Assembly (NCBI RefSeq): GCF_910596095.1
Contig: NC_056548.1
Location: 10,503,151-10,567,150, forward strand
Reading direction: 5' to 3'
DNA: 64,000 bases
Source: Thunnus maccoyii
Lineage: Eukaryota; Chordata; Actinopteri; Scombriformes; Scombridae
The notes beneath the pieces were generated by a model. It made no database searches. It saw only the letters and a program-made list of their open reading frames with translations, and was not told the origin of the DNA. The translations under genes were made by a program, and so were the position numbers. The stretch's first letter is position 1; the number at the start of each line of letters is the position of its first letter. This document shows positions 22,001 through 35,400 of this stretch, one piece after another.

Positions 22001-25000
22001 TAACAGGCGTTACACTGTTCTGATAGTTGGGTTATAGTTCCTTGAATCAGACCTTAGCAACCGTGCAGCACTCACACACTCATCGATCAGGTTTCCCAGA
22101 ACTCCCCCCCTCCTGAAAACACACTCAATCAACTTGATGAATACTATCTTGCTGGCTCTGGGCCCACTTTCATTCAAGCAGCAACACAGTGTGTCCCCCC
22201 CGTTGTTGTTAATGTGTTCATGGGGCACTCATCAGACGGGCATTTCCACCAAATTTATACACTTTATACACAGTAGGCCTGCAGCTGAATGGGACATACT
22301 GCTAACAGGCTGCAGTGAGCTGTACAGTACATACAGGAAGCATTTAGACAGTGAAAAAGTGGAAAAAATATTTATTAACTTGTAGTTAGGTAGTAGTTAC
22401 TTTAGTTTAATGTCAAATATAAAGTTTGATTGATTGTTGACTGCTTTCTTACAATTTGTAATTTCACTTTAATAGCAAATATAAATGTACGATGAAAGCT
22501 GAAACAGTCATATGTCAGCTACATGTTTATTTGAAGTGATCAACGCAGAAAATTGATATATTTACATAACTGGTGCCAACTTGTTTATCTTAATCACCAG
22601 CATGATTAATAGGTCATCCATTACTTTAATATAGCAAAGACACAGACACATTACATATTATAGCACAGAAGATAAGCCTGACAACATGAGTATCCGGGAG
22701 AGTTGGGGAAACACCTGTCAGTCGCTGCTGGCTGTTCATGTGATTCTTGCAAATGAACTTATTCATATAAATATCCCTGTTCCTTATGAGCAAAATTAGC
22801 TATAATGTGTGGTGGTAACCCCTTCTTGTGTGTTGCTATAGCGATTCAAGTAGCATGTGTGCATCAAGGTCTGCTTGTATATCATTCTCCTTAATGGCGG
22901 GGGGGAAGCTGTGAAGTGCTTGTTAAATAGTGTAATTTATTGCATATGATGGTTTTATAAACTATTCTCAGTCTAGGTGTTCACTCTTGCCCCCTGTGAA
23001 GTCAGAGAAGTCATGGTTCGACTGGAGTAAAACCTGAGGAAAAGTTATATTGAGTAAATGTTTGTTGTTGCACTTTTATCAATTTCTATAAGGCTGTTGT
23101 TAGTTGCTGTCAGTTTTACCAAAAAACAGTTAATTAGCTCACTGTTCTGTAATGAACAATCATAATTAGGACCGAAACTAATGATTATTTTCATTATCGA
23201 GTGATCTGCCAATTTATTTAATCGATTAATCATTTGTTTCAATGAAATACTAAAAAGCTGTGAAAAATAGCATTCACAGTTTCTCAGAGTTCATTGTGAA
23301 GCCTTCAATTTTCTTATTTTGTCTGATTAATGCTGAAAAAACTTTATGATTTTCAATTTATTGTCATATATGAGAAAGGGAAAAACAGCAAATCGTCACA
23401 TTTGAGAGGCTGGAACCAACAAACATTTGGCATTTTTGCTTGAAAGATGCGATAAATAAATGATTTATCGATAATCAAAGTAGTTGCAGATTCATTTTCT
23501 TTCCTTCAGATAATTGTTGCAGCTCTAATCATAACTGTCACCTACAGAATGCAGTTTGTAGCATAGTTTATATATATAAAATTTATCATGAATGCATCAA
23601 ATAATTCTTCATTGTCAATCAGCCCTGGTTATTCTGATAAGACAATGTGCAATGCAGCTTCATTTAAAACCATAAGAAAAGACTGAAAAGACGAAAGAGT
23701 GATAACACCAATATGATAACAATCATTATCATGGCTGATCATTTTGTGTGTGTGTGTGTGTTTTTCTCCAAGCAGACCAAGCTTTTGTGACGCTGGCCAC
23801 CAACGACAGCTACGCCAAAGGAGCGATGGTTCTCGGCCAGTCATTACGAAACTTTCACACAACAAAGAAACTTGTCGTCCTTGTAGGACCTCATGTTGCA
23901 GAACCTAGCAGGTAACACTTATCAGCTCTTCAGCTATTACTCTGTCTCTTCCTCTTCTCTCTGTCTCTCAAAACACAAACGATATAGTCAACAGACACAC
24001 TGACGTAAATCATACTCCGTGTGTTGCAGAGATGCGCTGCGCTCCATTTTCGATGAGGTGTGTGTGGTAGATGTTATGGACTCCGGTGATACGGCTCATC
24101 TGTCCATGATGAAGCGTCCGGACCTGGGAGTGACCTTCACAAAGCTGCACTGCTGGACACTCACACAGTACAGCAAGTGTGTGTTCATGGACGCAGACAC
24201 ACTGGTGAGAAACGAACAATGAAAAATCACAGTGTAGTTTAGAAGGTTTGAATATGTTTTCTGTCAGATTTTCTTTCCTTTTATTCCTATTCTCCATTTT
24301 TTTGTTTGTGCTCTTACAATTCTTTGTCCTTCAATAACATAAAACACGTTTCATTATTATTTTTATGCATTTATTGACTTCTGAGTGAAAAATTAGAAGA
24401 GGAAATGCACTATTATTGGAGTAAATGTGAGGTAATTGTAATTAAATATTGAATAAGTTCAGGAACTTTTGTCTGATTTCTTCTTGGTAAAAATGGAAAT
24501 ACTGATAAATAAAACTCAATATATTTGTGTAAATAAGTAATTTTATTTAATTGTATTCAGGTGCTGTCAAATATAGATGAACTCTTTGAGAGGGAGGAGT
24601 TATCTGCAGCGCCGGATCCTGGTTGGCCAGACTGTTTCAACTCCGGGGTGTTCGTTTTCAGGCCGGCCAATGAAACACACGAGAAGCTACTCACGTTCTG
24701 TGCTGAAAACGGCAGCTTCGACGGTGAGACCCGAATTTCTCTCTCTCTTTTTTTTTTATTCTCTTCTTTTCATCTCTTTCCTCTCTTGATCCATTGAAAT
24801 AAATCAGAACATAATCTCACCTCTAATCAAATCAGAGGGACTTACACCGAAACACTAAGTTTCATGTGTATAAGGAGACAGATGCTGATATCTGAAAGTC
24901 AGCGGGTATTAAGAAAACTAAAATCATAGGTACAGTCTGTGTGACCTAAACCACAGGTTTCTGAAGGGACATTTTACACTTCTGAATCATGGAGGTTTTG

Positions 25001-28000
25001 GTTTACTACACCAGCCCCTAACCACTTATTTGAGGCATGAAAATCCACATTCTGCGTATAACCAACTTTGCATAAACAAGCGGCAACCGCCCCGATTGAG
25101 TGTCGAAGCCTGTCTACTGATGCAACTATACCCTCAAACGTACCCTTTAATTTCCTCTTCTTACTGGAAAATTATTTTGGAAAATCTCCGCCAAAAACAC
25201 ACACACACACGCAAAAAATGAAGTTGGCCATTATGACTCATTCTTGCAGAAAAAAATATTGATGTTTGGAGAGAAAACTTGTAAAACCGTGTGGGAGTTT
25301 TCATTGTTTGAACAATAGAACAATAAAAAAGACACATTCATAATGCTTCAGTAAAGTTGCAGGGACTAGGACTGAATTCAGTTGAAGTTACAGTATATAT
25401 GATTATATGCCACTTTTGTTTGTCTGTACAGTCACTACATCATTAGACTGATACCCAGAGGTTCCTGCAGCTGCCCTGTCCACACACACACACATACACA
25501 CACACTCACACACTGTAAATGTCCTAATCTTAACCCTGACTCGGTCTAACCTTGTCCTCGCTCTGCCTGCCAGCTCACCCCTGCCCTTTGCCTGCCATTA
25601 ACACTCTGTCACATAGACTGCCATCAGTTTGTGAGTGAGCGCATTGATTTCGCCATACGTTGTCATTCACTCTATGCAGCATCCTCTCACAGCATTGTCA
25701 ACACCCTTTTTTCAATTTCTATTTATACACGTGATAAAGGACACAGTCTGTGGGAATGTACGGTACAGTATGCGTGTGTCAGATAAGGTCAGTGTTACTG
25801 AATGAGAATGTATAAAGTCTTTCAGATAATCTAAAGCTGATCAGAATAAAATTTGATGAATAAAAGCTTGTTCAGTTTGTTTTCTTGTCTTTGAAGTTCC
25901 TTTTACTCGAAGCAGAACGCCAAGTCATTCTCACATGACCGTTGCTCTCCTGGTTGTGGGTCTGTTTATTTTTACATGCCATATCAGAGCTCCTAGCTTT
26001 CTCTCATCTTGTCCTGCTTTTGCCAGAAGTTGGTTTTATGTCTAAATACTTTTTGTGTTTGTTTGTTTTTTTTTTGTCTTTCCACGTCTGCAGGTGGAGA
26101 TCAGGGGGTTCTCAACAGTTTCTTTAACACTTGGGCGACGGCAGACATATCCAAACACCTCCCCTTCATCTACAACCTCAGCAGTATCGCCATCTACTCC
26201 TATCTGCCAGCTTTCAAACAGTCAGTACACACACACACACATGCACACACATGTCCAAGTCCATGTTTAGCTCAGCTTATTGCCCTCATTCTGTAGTTTT
26301 CTCTGTGTGTTTTATGTGTTAGGAGGTGTAATGCTTATTCAAGGTCATTGTGTATTTGTGTGTGTGTGTGTGTGTGAGTGTGTGAGTGTGTGTGTGAGTG
26401 TGTGGGTGTTGAATTACAAGAAGCCGCAAGCACCACACACATTTTTCCAGAACCAGCTACAAAATAGAGGGGCGAGCTACACTCCTGTGTACGTGTCCTT
26501 CTGTTTAGATGTTTAGTTCAGTGCAAGGAATCATACTGTATTTTCCCAATAATATTAATATATTAATGGTGCAATCCAGACATGTCAACTTGGGTCTTAT
26601 GTTTTAGTCATCAGTTCTATCAATAATAATAACATAATAACTGCCAAGACTTGGAAATATGGCAACATCGCTACAAAAAAGTCAAATCACAGATTTTAAA
26701 CAAACCTCCTGGTTAACCAAACCAATTTGGAAAATAAACAAAGGCAAACTGTTAAATTATTGCAAAAAGTTTGTTGTTGTAAACATCCCGGTTTACAAAA
26801 AGACTTTCTGGTTTAACTTTGATTTACTATACTTCCAATACCGGTGCACACACAGTTTTCTGGTGTAATGAGGGATCATTACTGACATTTCAGCTGTAGG
26901 CACTTTTGGTTTTACCTAAAATCATTATAAAGTGGTTTTGATCATCTGGATAAACTGTTGAACTAAAGCGCTTGTGTTTTCCCCCCATCTGACTCTTGCT
27001 GTGTCCCCAGATCGCAGCTTTTACTCCAGTTTGTAAAGTTTTATCATGACTAATGTGATAGAAATGACTGAATTATTACCAAAACTACAAAACTAAGACT
27101 CAAATTTTAATAAACCAGAATCATCCTGTAACACAATTAGAGGGGAAATTACATTATTATTTGCTGTTAAGCTTTCCTGAAATTAAAGAATTTTTCCTTC
27201 CTGCCGTCCCATGTTTTCAATGCTGTATTTTCACAGGTACGGCCATGAAGCCAAAGTGGTGCACTTCCTTGGCAAGGCAAAGCCGTGGAGCTACTCCTAC
27301 GACGCTCAAAAGGGTGAAGTCAAAGGTCACTCCATGTCCCCTGACCAGTGCCATCTGCACCCGGACTACCTGCTCATGTGGTGGCAGTTGTACACCAAAT
27401 CTGTGCTGCCTCTGCTGCAGCAGACCTACGGGGACACTCCCTTCGTCAGCGGCTTTGTGGAGGCGAATGAAGAAGTATGTCACCGGTTGTGGTGTGTGTG
27501 TGTGTATGAAATCAGGGTGTTTGATTTAAGGTGTGGCTGTTGTGAGTGTGCATGTGTAAAGGCACATAGTGGGATGGTTGTGAATGTGTGTGCTCGTGTG
27601 TTTATCTGATGCAGCAGGTTGCGTAATCACCATGCACCGAGTGTGTTGAAACCTTTAATTGTTAGGTGAACTCTTGCTTCTCTAGCACATATTTTAAAAT
27701 GTGTCAGTCTATCGCGGTTTGCAATTACCAAGTGGTTAGAGAGCTACATATCGAAGCTTCCTCTTCAGCTCCAAATAAAAAGCTGGCCAGTTTTAGTTGT
27801 CATAGTAACAAGTAAAAGTTGATTGGTTCCACATTCCTCGGCCTCCCATCTGTTGCCAAAAGTCGTGTTTGTGGCCCGGTGGTATAGCCAGTCTCCTCAG
27901 TAGCGTCAAGACATTATGAAAAGCTTTCTGTCGTCAATGAAAGATGCAGGGGCGAACGTGCTGCCGGGCCTCCAACGACTGTTCAGCACTTCGCAGAATG

Positions 28001-29048
28001 GCAGGAAGTTGCCCTGATGTCTGTTGTAATAGTGCAGCAGTGAAATAGTTGTGAATTAGTCAAAACAAATGATAGATGAGCAGGTGGTACAAGAAATCCT
28101 GGCAAACCTGCTGCTTTGCCCAATTACTCAAAGCTGTGTCATCTTGTGTCACAAGTTGATACAGGCAAACATCCCGGCTACTGTGGGAAAGTTTTCCACT
28201 GGCTCAGGGTAAGGTTTTTTTCCTGTAGACCAAAGTAAGCTAGAGATTAAGGACAATTTAAAAAAAAAAAAAAAAAAAAAAAAAGGTATTGATCAAATGC
28301 TGTACATTTAGACTTGGTTCTTTGTGATTTTTTGATTTTCTTTTGTGTGATTTGAAGAGTTTTTAATAAGGTCATTTAACTTTTTTTGTGGAATAAAAAA
28401 CATATCAGAAACAAGTTATCACTCAAAGCACTCAAGAGCATTTTTTTTATGTCTGAAAGGATGTCTGGAGGCGGTCCTTAATTTTTGATTCTGAATCTTG
28501 CACTCTGTGTTCTCTACTCACTGCAGCCATTATTAATTTAATTGGTATTGACTTGAATGTACATCTACTGTAAGAAACTGAGCTTATCTTTTTTTAAATA
28601 ATTTTACCATAAACTGCTTACATTATCCAAGAAACATACTCAACTCTTATCTGCCGCAAGTGTGTTGCAAAATCTGTTGTACTCTTGTTGTACTCTGACT
28701 CCTCTGAGGAAACGCCTGCAAGCACTGTATGTGCAAAATTCCTCCATTGTGAGGTAATTCCAGCTGAGTTAGTGCTGAGCATGGCTGAACTTGGGGAAAG
28801 CAGACCATATAAAGTATTTCTCTACAACCGTTTTAATGATTCATTCATTCTTTCTCTGTCTGTGTGTCATGCAGGTTAAGCTTCACGAGGAAGTGAGAGA
28901 GCATTCGGCGCCCTCCGCTCCTCCTCCTCCTCGTCCTCAGGTCTCGTCAGAGGAGAGGAAGAAGCGCTGGGAAGCGGGCCAGATCGACTACTTGGGTGAC
29001 GACTCCTTCGTCAACATCGAGCGCAAACTTGACTCCTTCTTAAAGTAG
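19029..29048 (+). CDS. gyg1: Glycogenin-1, self-glucosylating glycogen primer
   Basis: Seven coding exons: 19029-19035, 23776-23911, 24030-24204, 24561-24723, 26094-26220, 27237-27474, 28875-29048. They total 1020 nt, 339 residues (human GYG1 about 350). The first coding exon is only ATG TCG G. The N-terminal GT8 glycosyltransferase domain starts [19 protein letters not shown] and has the metal-binding DxD (D102-A-D104 in FMDADTL), the CFNSGVFVF segment and [11 protein letters not shown]. The self-glucosylated tyrosine is Tyr195 in [11 protein letters not shown], at the same number as in human. A short proline-rich linker ([19 protein letters not shown]) leads to the C-terminal glycogen-synthase-binding motif [20 protein letters not shown]. 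The enzyme uses UDP-glucose to build the short primer that glycogen synthase extends, in the cytosol. Its neighbour is hltf, tail-to-tail, as in human 3q24. Confidence 0.95.
19647..19998. repeat. Repeat family B copy in gyg1 intron 1
   Basis: Starts 'gggctgcaacttccaattatt' with a TCGACT/ATTAATTG-rich interior, ends 'gattaattgttcatgctct'. Terminal GGGCTGCAAC and inverted AGAGC-type ends fit the family. Confidence 0.7.
20415..20758. repeat. Repeat family B copy, inverted orientation, gyg1 intron 1
   Basis: Opens 'gaatctgcaacaattttgat' and closes 'gaaaataattgtttgctgca', the reverse order of the neighbouring copy at 19647-19998. The two form a pair of inverted repeats about 400 bp apart that could fold in the pre-mRNA. 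Confidence 0.6.
20759..22000. other. gyg1 intron 1 middle: probable old repeats
   Basis: No exon. The segment around 20990-21150 ('tcttacttagatctttgtca' with 'taatcatccaaactgcctag') looks like a dispersed teleost repeat, but only one copy is here, so identity rests on memory of the sequence type. Confidence 0.3.
22001..23167. other. gyg1 intron 1 right part
   Basis: Unique-looking AT-rich intron sequence. Overlapping frames at 22010-22385 on both strands show no recognisable domain. Nothing else supportable. Confidence 0.35.
23168..23528. repeat. Repeat family B copy in gyg1 intron 1
   Basis: Opens 'aggaccgaaactaatgatta', has the internal 'tgagaggctggaaccaacaa' and 'catttggcatttttgcttga' blocks seen in other copies, and ends 'ataattgttgcagctctaat'. 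Confidence 0.75.
28260..28284. repeat. Poly-A tract (25 nt) in the last gyg1 intron
   Basis: Uninterrupted A25 inside intron 27475-28874. No flanking retroposed gene body is recognised, so it may be simple expansion or a SINE remnant. Confidence 0.7.
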
Positions 29049-29254
29049 CGGGGGAGGCGGGCGAGGGAGTGCGACAGACAGAGAGAGCGCCAGTTGAAGC
29101 TCTGTGTGGGTCGGGAATTAACCACCGCTCAGCCAATCACAGGGGCTTGATTAGCAGGTGACTGAATGAATGCCTCTGTGCAACTTTGAGCCTCACTCTC
29201 TGCATCTTGTCAGTGTGTGTATGAATTACAGAGAGTATACTGTTCACTTTTCTC

Positions 29255-30270
29255 TTTAAAGGACCAGTGTGTGAGATTTAAGGGGATCTATTGGCAGAAA
29301 CGGAATATAATATTCATAAGTATGTTATCATTAGTGTATAATTACCTGCAAATAAGATTCGTTAGCTTAGAATGAGTCTTTTATATATACATAGGGAGCG
29401 GGTCTTCTTCCACAGAGATGCCATGTTAGTTTTTTTCCGACCCGCACACTAACCCTAACCCCCTAACCCTAACCCTGACCCCTACTCTGCTTCTGATTGG
29501 CTCTGACCCAGATATTTTTACCCCAACCATCTCACTCCTCGTGCCTAAACCTAACCAACCTAACCAACGAAGGCAACGAGTACTAGCCAGTCAGAGGCAG
29601 AGAAGGGCAGGTCTTTGCGGAAGGTGGGTGGGGAAAAAAAGGGTAAATGCTAGATTGGATCAATTAGGTTAGACATGCCTGCCTACTTTAGCTTTCAAAG
29701 TAGAGGCAGGTTTTTTTGGCGGGGGGGGATAGATAGTAAATAAATAACCAGATTAATTTATTTGTATTTATGTTTATGTAATGACAAAACATCAACATCA
29801 AGTTATCACATTTCCATCATTTGCAAGTGTATTTGGGTTTTTTTTTAAGGTGGAACATTGTCATGCAATGATATTTTGACAAGAGCTAACTTAGCTGGCC
29901 AGCCTACCTGCGCAGACAGCAGCTGCACATACACCTCTTGAATCAGGTTGTGGGTTGCCAGGTTGCAGTGACAGAAGAGTTGAAATGATTTGTAGTGTGT
30001 GGATTGTGTTTCATAGATGATCTGGGGAGTTTCCCGGAAGGGCACTGGGAGATGGCCTTGAAATACGGGAGAAACCCTGGTTAATACAGGAGTGTTGGCA
30101 GGTCTGGGGTTTAGGGTTAAGGTCGGGGTTACGCTAAGGCGAGTTTCAAGGCCACCGTAGGTTCTCTTACACACTTGAAAGGGAGTGGTGAGGGCGAGGT
30201 GTATTCAGTTAGCTGCAATCTGCAACCTCACTGCTAGATGCCTCTAAATCCTACACACTGGTCTTTCAAA
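29255..30270. mobile_element. Non-autonomous DNA transposon (TIR CTTTAAAGGACCAGTGTG) in the gyg1 3' region
   Basis: About 1.0 kb. The left end CTTTAAAGGACCAGTGTGTG (29255-29274) and the inverted right end CTTTGAAAGACCAGTGTGTA (inverse of 30251-30270) match closely, and identity continues into GATTTAAGGGGATCTA versus GATTTAGAGGCATCTA. The interior has short telomere-like cctaaccctaaccct runs around 29448-29480 and a g/t-rich inverse near 30100-30120. No transposase frame survives. A familiar teleost repeat type. Confidence 0.72.
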
Positions 30271-30271
30271 G

Positions 30272-30440
30272 GAAAAGTTTGACATTTTTGGAAATATGCT
30301 TATTTGCTTTTTTTTTTTTTGCCAAGAGTCAGATGAGAGGATTGAAACCACTCATTTAAGAGCGATATCAATCTTCTTATCTAATCTTAGCAAGAAAGCG
30401 AATAAGCTCATTAATGTCAAAAACAGTCAGCTACTCCTTT
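30272..30440. repeat. Repeat family A, internally deleted copy
   Basis: Both ends are present ('aaaagtttgacatttttgga' at the left, 'cagctactcctttaag' at the right) but the roughly 400-bp middle is gone. It directly abuts the preceding DNA transposon. Confidence 0.6.
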
Positions 30441-31490
30441 AAGTGTTCTTGTGGATCTGATGGAGATGGATTCATAGTCCTGAGTCTTCCTTGCCTGTGG
30501 AAACATTCAGCAACAATGCAAACTTTTGGAAGGAAAGGGAATTTAATAAGTTTAGCTGTTGTTCCTGGATTTAACCACAGTTCCTATCCTGCAATAAGTC
30601 TTTCCAAACCACTTCGAAGCAGATATGCAGCCAGTGGCTCACGTCCCTTTTGCAGTCTCTTTGCTCTCCGTTTTAACCAGTTATAACCGACAATCCTGCT
30701 TTATTTAATCTGACAGTGTTCACCTCGGAGTACATAGATGAACGTCCTTATCTGTGCCTCTGACACTCACCAGCTCCTCGTGACTTCTGCTTTGTAATGT
30801 CTGACACTGTATTAGGGCTAGGCCTGTTGTGTTCTATTTGCATGGCACAGAGTTGAAACGTGGGTCAGTAATGAAGTACTTTGAACCACATCATAAAGTG
30901 ATGTTGATAGTCAGTTTTGTGTTATGTTTTTGTGTGGGATTAAACACTAGTGCGCTCCCCGAACATCTGTCAACTGTATTCGTGACTGCATGTATGTCCT
31001 TTCCAGACCCACATCAGTAAATCTTTGTGCCATGACCTGAGTTTCATCACTTTCTGTCTGTAGTGTAACCAGCTGCCTTATTGCCGTTCACTGTTTACAA
31101 AACCTCACTTACTGTAACTGCTGCTAGTAGCATAACAGATTTTTTTTTTTTTTTTTTGAGTCCGTCCTCTCCTGTTGCCAATACCTCCTTTAATTCACTC
31201 CAGCTGTGTGCCCTTAAAATAAATGTAGCTTCTTATAATAATAAAACTTTCCTCACTCCATGAAACTGGCAAGATTGAGAGCAATGATATGAGTTTCTAA
31301 TCTTGTCAGTTTGCTAAACCCAAATATGCATGAGTGTGAAAGTGGAACAACGTAGTGCTGTTAAATTAATGCAGATCTGTCCTGTTGCCCAGCTGTTAAC
31401 TGTACATCCATGTTGCTAATAAAGAAAGGTGAAAAACAACTTTTATCCACCCTCTTGTCATGAATTTCATGTTTATCAAATGCTATAAAT

Positions 31491-31755
31491 TTTAATCATC
31501 TGCAACTACCAATTCATTTTGTTTTCTTTTAAATGTCAAAATAGTGAAAAATGACCTTTGCGAGTCCTGAGAGCCCAAAGTGACTTCTTTAAATTTCTGT
31601 TTTTTCTACGAACCAAAAGTCCAAAACTTATATTACAGACAAATGAAGACAAAAAGTAGCAAATCTTCACACCTGAGAAGCTGGAACCAGGAAACATTTG
31701 CCATTTTTGTTTGACTAAATGTGTTAAATGATTAATCAATTATCAAAATTGATTA
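31491..31755. repeat. Repeat family B copy between gyg1 and hltf
   Basis: Contains 'catctgcaactaccaattca', 'ctgagaagctggaaccagga', 'acatttgccatttttgtttg' and an ending 'gattaatcaattatcaaaat'. It lies in the tail-to-tail gyg1-hltf spacer. Confidence 0.65.
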
Positions 31756-32310
31756 ACTGGAATAATAATGCACACTATTGTGTAGTAAACATATTTTTCC
31801 CTTTAATGTACATAGTTAGAAAAGCAATGAGTGCTCTGAAAGCTGCTCTATTTTTGGTTAAATACACTGAAAGCAAATGTATAAAATCAGTAGTCTGCAA
31901 ATCCAACCAACCAAACATCTGAATCTTCACAACTATTAAAATTAAGTTTTCCTCAATAAAAAAGTTGCTAGACCAGATGTGTTTTTCTCTCTGCTCTTTA
32001 TCCCAAAATGTTACAGTTTTTGACAAAATCCTCATCAGCTCACCTCCGCGCATAGAAACGATGTGATGTTTTCATGAACAAATTGTAAATAAGACCACGA
32101 AGCATCACAAACTGAACAAAAATGAAAGCTTGACTAGTGGTGCATCTTGTAAATGAATCAGAAATCATTAAATTAAAAAACTTTTACAAAAAAGTAGAAA
32201 TAAAACAGAATTTTGCACATTAATGATCAGGTATAAAAGAAACTGAAATATGAATAGAAAGACGACAGTGTGGAAAAGTTCACTGAGACTCTCCAGATGT
32301 GAACGGTCTG

Positions 32311-32329
32311 CCCCCCCCCCCCCCCCCCC
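32311..32329. repeat. Poly-C tract (19 nt) downstream of hltf
   Basis: C19 followed by five A, about 100 bp beyond the hltf stop codon; on the hltf sense strand this is T5G19 inside the 3' UTR. Confidence 0.85.
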
Positions 32330-32426
32330 AAAAAGGAACAGTCAACACTGTTAGTACAGTTTAAACACAACTCAACACTTGTGTTGTTTCCATGACAAAA
32401 CGTGAGATTGGTCCATTGTCAGATAT

Positions 32427-35400
32427 CTACAGCTCCATCAGGGCTTTGATGTCATCAATCCGAGATGTTTTCCTGTCGGTGTTTGTGGAGCCAAAAGCCT
32501 TCTCCACCAGGTCCTGCTTCTGCCTCTGGATCTTCACCATGTTCTCCTCCACTGAGTCCTTCACTATGAACTGCAGCAACACACACACACACACAACTCT
32601 TGACTGGTACTGTAGGTTGAAGCATAATATTCCACAACCAGTAACCTTTCTCATAATTGTTTGTCTAGTTTGAGTAGTATCTAGCCTCTAAAAATGCTGT
32701 TAGCCTGAAATTTGAAATAATAAATCAGAAGGCAATACAACACACACAATAGGTCTTCACAGTACAAAGCATGTTACTGAAAGTGTGCCTTGCCACTAAA
32801 AAGATGTGCTCTAAGCCCTCAGTGCAGACCATAATAATACAGTAAACACATACTGAGTCCCAGTTTTGTCACTGACCTTAGTGACAAAGACTTTTCTCTT
32901 CTGACCCAGACGGTGGCAGCGGTCAATACACTGCTCCTCAGTAGCCGGGTTCCATGCCTGAAACACAATCACACACACACACACAGGTTTACTTAAGTCA
33001 CTTCTGGGATATTTACACAGACTTACATTCATTTCCTGGATACTTACCCTTACCATCACCACTACTTGCCTAAACCTAACCCTTACCCTAACCTTAACCT
33101 CTGACCAAAAAAATCAGGGGACATGGCTTTTGTCCTCAATTGCACAAGCCGTCCCCAATCAACTGGTCTTAAGTCTGGCATGTGTCCTTGAAATTAACTT
33201 AAGTCACACACACACATAAACACACTCTCTGTTAAGTACAAGTAAATATGCAATGCACAGTTCATTTTCACCTGAAAACATTTTATGACACCCCCAAAAC
33301 ACTTCAGATATATTGATAATATATTTGTACTCCCATGCTTTTTCCCTACTCTTTTACCTCCTTTTGATGTATCATTTAATGCTCTGACAAAGGTCCATGT
33401 GACCAAAAATCAACTGGATATTTGCACAGCAGACATTTTGACATGCCAATGCAGGAGAAGTACAGGTGCAGTTATGAACATAAATGATGGCTGGATCCCA
33501 TTTAGGTTTTCCAAAGTCATGACCCTGGTATAGTTCATGATGGTTCACCATTATGGCTTCCTTGGACACATGAACCATCATTGATATTATAAGTTCCACT
33601 TGTGATTTTCCTGCTAGGACAAGTCAAAATATCTGCTGTGAAAAAGGTCTATGAAGATAAACATCAGGATGTTTTGCTCTTCTCTCATTTCATATTTTAC
33701 TTCATAAAACTATTAATTTTTTATGATATTTGCAGAGGTGGTCCACATCTGCTGTAAACACTGCTGGAAACCTTGATGTAAAGAAAATCAGAGTATTTCC
33801 AGTAATTAAACCAGGAGTTAGGAGCGATAATTCATAGTTGCATTGATGATATTTTTATTTGAGGTTTTATGTGGTAACAAAATTCATAAAAATCATTTTA
33901 GAGCAGGCTGCCCTGGTGGCCCAAAGGGCAGCGTAAGAAGCATACAGTACCGTATTCATGCACACTCACTTCAACATGCACAATGTGAGACATGAAATGT
34001 GTTGTAAGTGCAGTTGTATGTCTGAATGCGTTTGGTTTCAGTACTTACAGGATCCATGAGGAAAACATGAGAGGCGGCAGTCAAGTTAAGCCCCACCCCT
34101 CCGGCTTTGAGTGACAGGAGCATGATGGAAGGGCTGTCGGCTGCAGAGCTCTGAAACTCCTGGATGACCTGGGCCCGCTTCTTCTGGCTCATGGTGCCGT
34201 CCAAACGTACAAAACTGAAACCGTGCTCTCTGGTGAAGAGGACGGAGGACAACAATACCGAGAGACAAGTCAAAATCAAGTGATGGAAGAAGTTTAAGTG
34301 TAAGGACTGGATGACACTGAAGTGTCAAAGTGTAGGAGCTGGGTGAAGTTAAAGTATCAGTTGAAGTGAAAGTGCTGAAAGGAGCGGAAATGTTAGTCCA
34401 AGTGTAGATGATACATTGAGCTGAAGAGGAAGTACTGAAAGAAATCGTTGCCAGTTTATGTATGAACTAAAAGACAATATCTGCTGGTGCACTACTAATG
34501 TTTTTTACAATCTTCCTAGGGTATAAATAGAAGTCGTGTAAGATAGAAACATATAAGTCACCTAAAAGTCACAAATCCAACTGTTTATACACCACGATTT
34601 CTGATGAAAGTGATTGTGAAATCCAATAAATGTATGAATTAATAACATTAAGCAAGAGAGCTGAAGGCACTTATGAGAGCTTTTTACAGTAACGATGCTA
34701 ATGAAAACCAACACAAGGCCAGTGCTTATTTCTAAAAAAACAAACCAATAGCATAGACTTTCTAAAAAAGCCAAACCTCTACTGTGAGTGTGTGTGTGTT
34801 ACCTGAGTGGAGTCGCCAGTATGTTGAGGAAGCGCGTAAACTGAGAGACGACCAAACACTTAACGCTGCTGTCTTCCGATCGCAGCCTGAACAGGTTTCC
34901 CATCAGCGCCTGCACCTGCAGAGACAAAGTATTAAAGACATAGTTGTGCTTTTTTTGTAGTCTACAGTGTTTAATCACCCGGTTAATTTTGCAGCCTCGA
35001 TATGTGCGTTCTACCTTTGAGCTGGTCCTCCACTTCACAGAGTTTGCGCTGTTCTCTTCTTCGATTTCCTCCTGTGGAAACTCCACCAGTTCACTGGCCT
35101 TTATCTCGCCTCGACAGAGAGGACAGCGGGCCATCTCCTATGCATGCACACACATGCACAAATCATAGGACAAAAGATGAATATGTTAATAATTAGCTGC
35201 TAAATACTAATCAGCTGCTAATTACAAACCCCTGCTGTCTGCAGAGGGCAGCACATGTACCTGCTCACTGCTGATGACCTGTGCGATGCAGGGCCGGCAG
35301 AAGACGTGGGCGCAGTGCGTGATGACGGGCAGACGGATCGAGTCCAGGCACACGGAGCATTCCTCGTCAGAGCCGCTGGCCAACACCAGCCGCAGCTTCT

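Larger units (their letters stand above)
29049..31423 (+). other. gyg1 3' region with embedded repeats and poly(A) signal
   Basis: After the stop codon the first strong AATAAA in a good position is at 31418-31423; weaker ones lie near 31218 and 31240. If the distal signal is used, the 3' UTR of about 2.4 kb would contain the DNA transposon at 29255-30270 and a family A copy at 30272-30440. Transcript end is inferred. Confidence 0.4.

Noticed and set aside
22010-22385. Possible small gene in gyg1 intron 1
   Set aside because: Frames on both strands, no conserved motif, no flanking splice signals beyond chance.
27161-27609. Two overlapping plus-strand frames around gyg1 exon 6
   Set aside because: Only the frame matching glycogenin (exon 27237-27474) is real; the other is a shadow, and both run into intron.
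28260-28284. Processed pseudogene tail (poly-A)
   Set aside because: No recognisable retroposed gene or SINE body upstream and no target-site duplication seen.
29448-29480. Telomeric repeat / chromosome end
   Set aside because: Only a few CCCTAA-like units, degenerate and inside a transposon with defined ends; not an interstitial telomere array.
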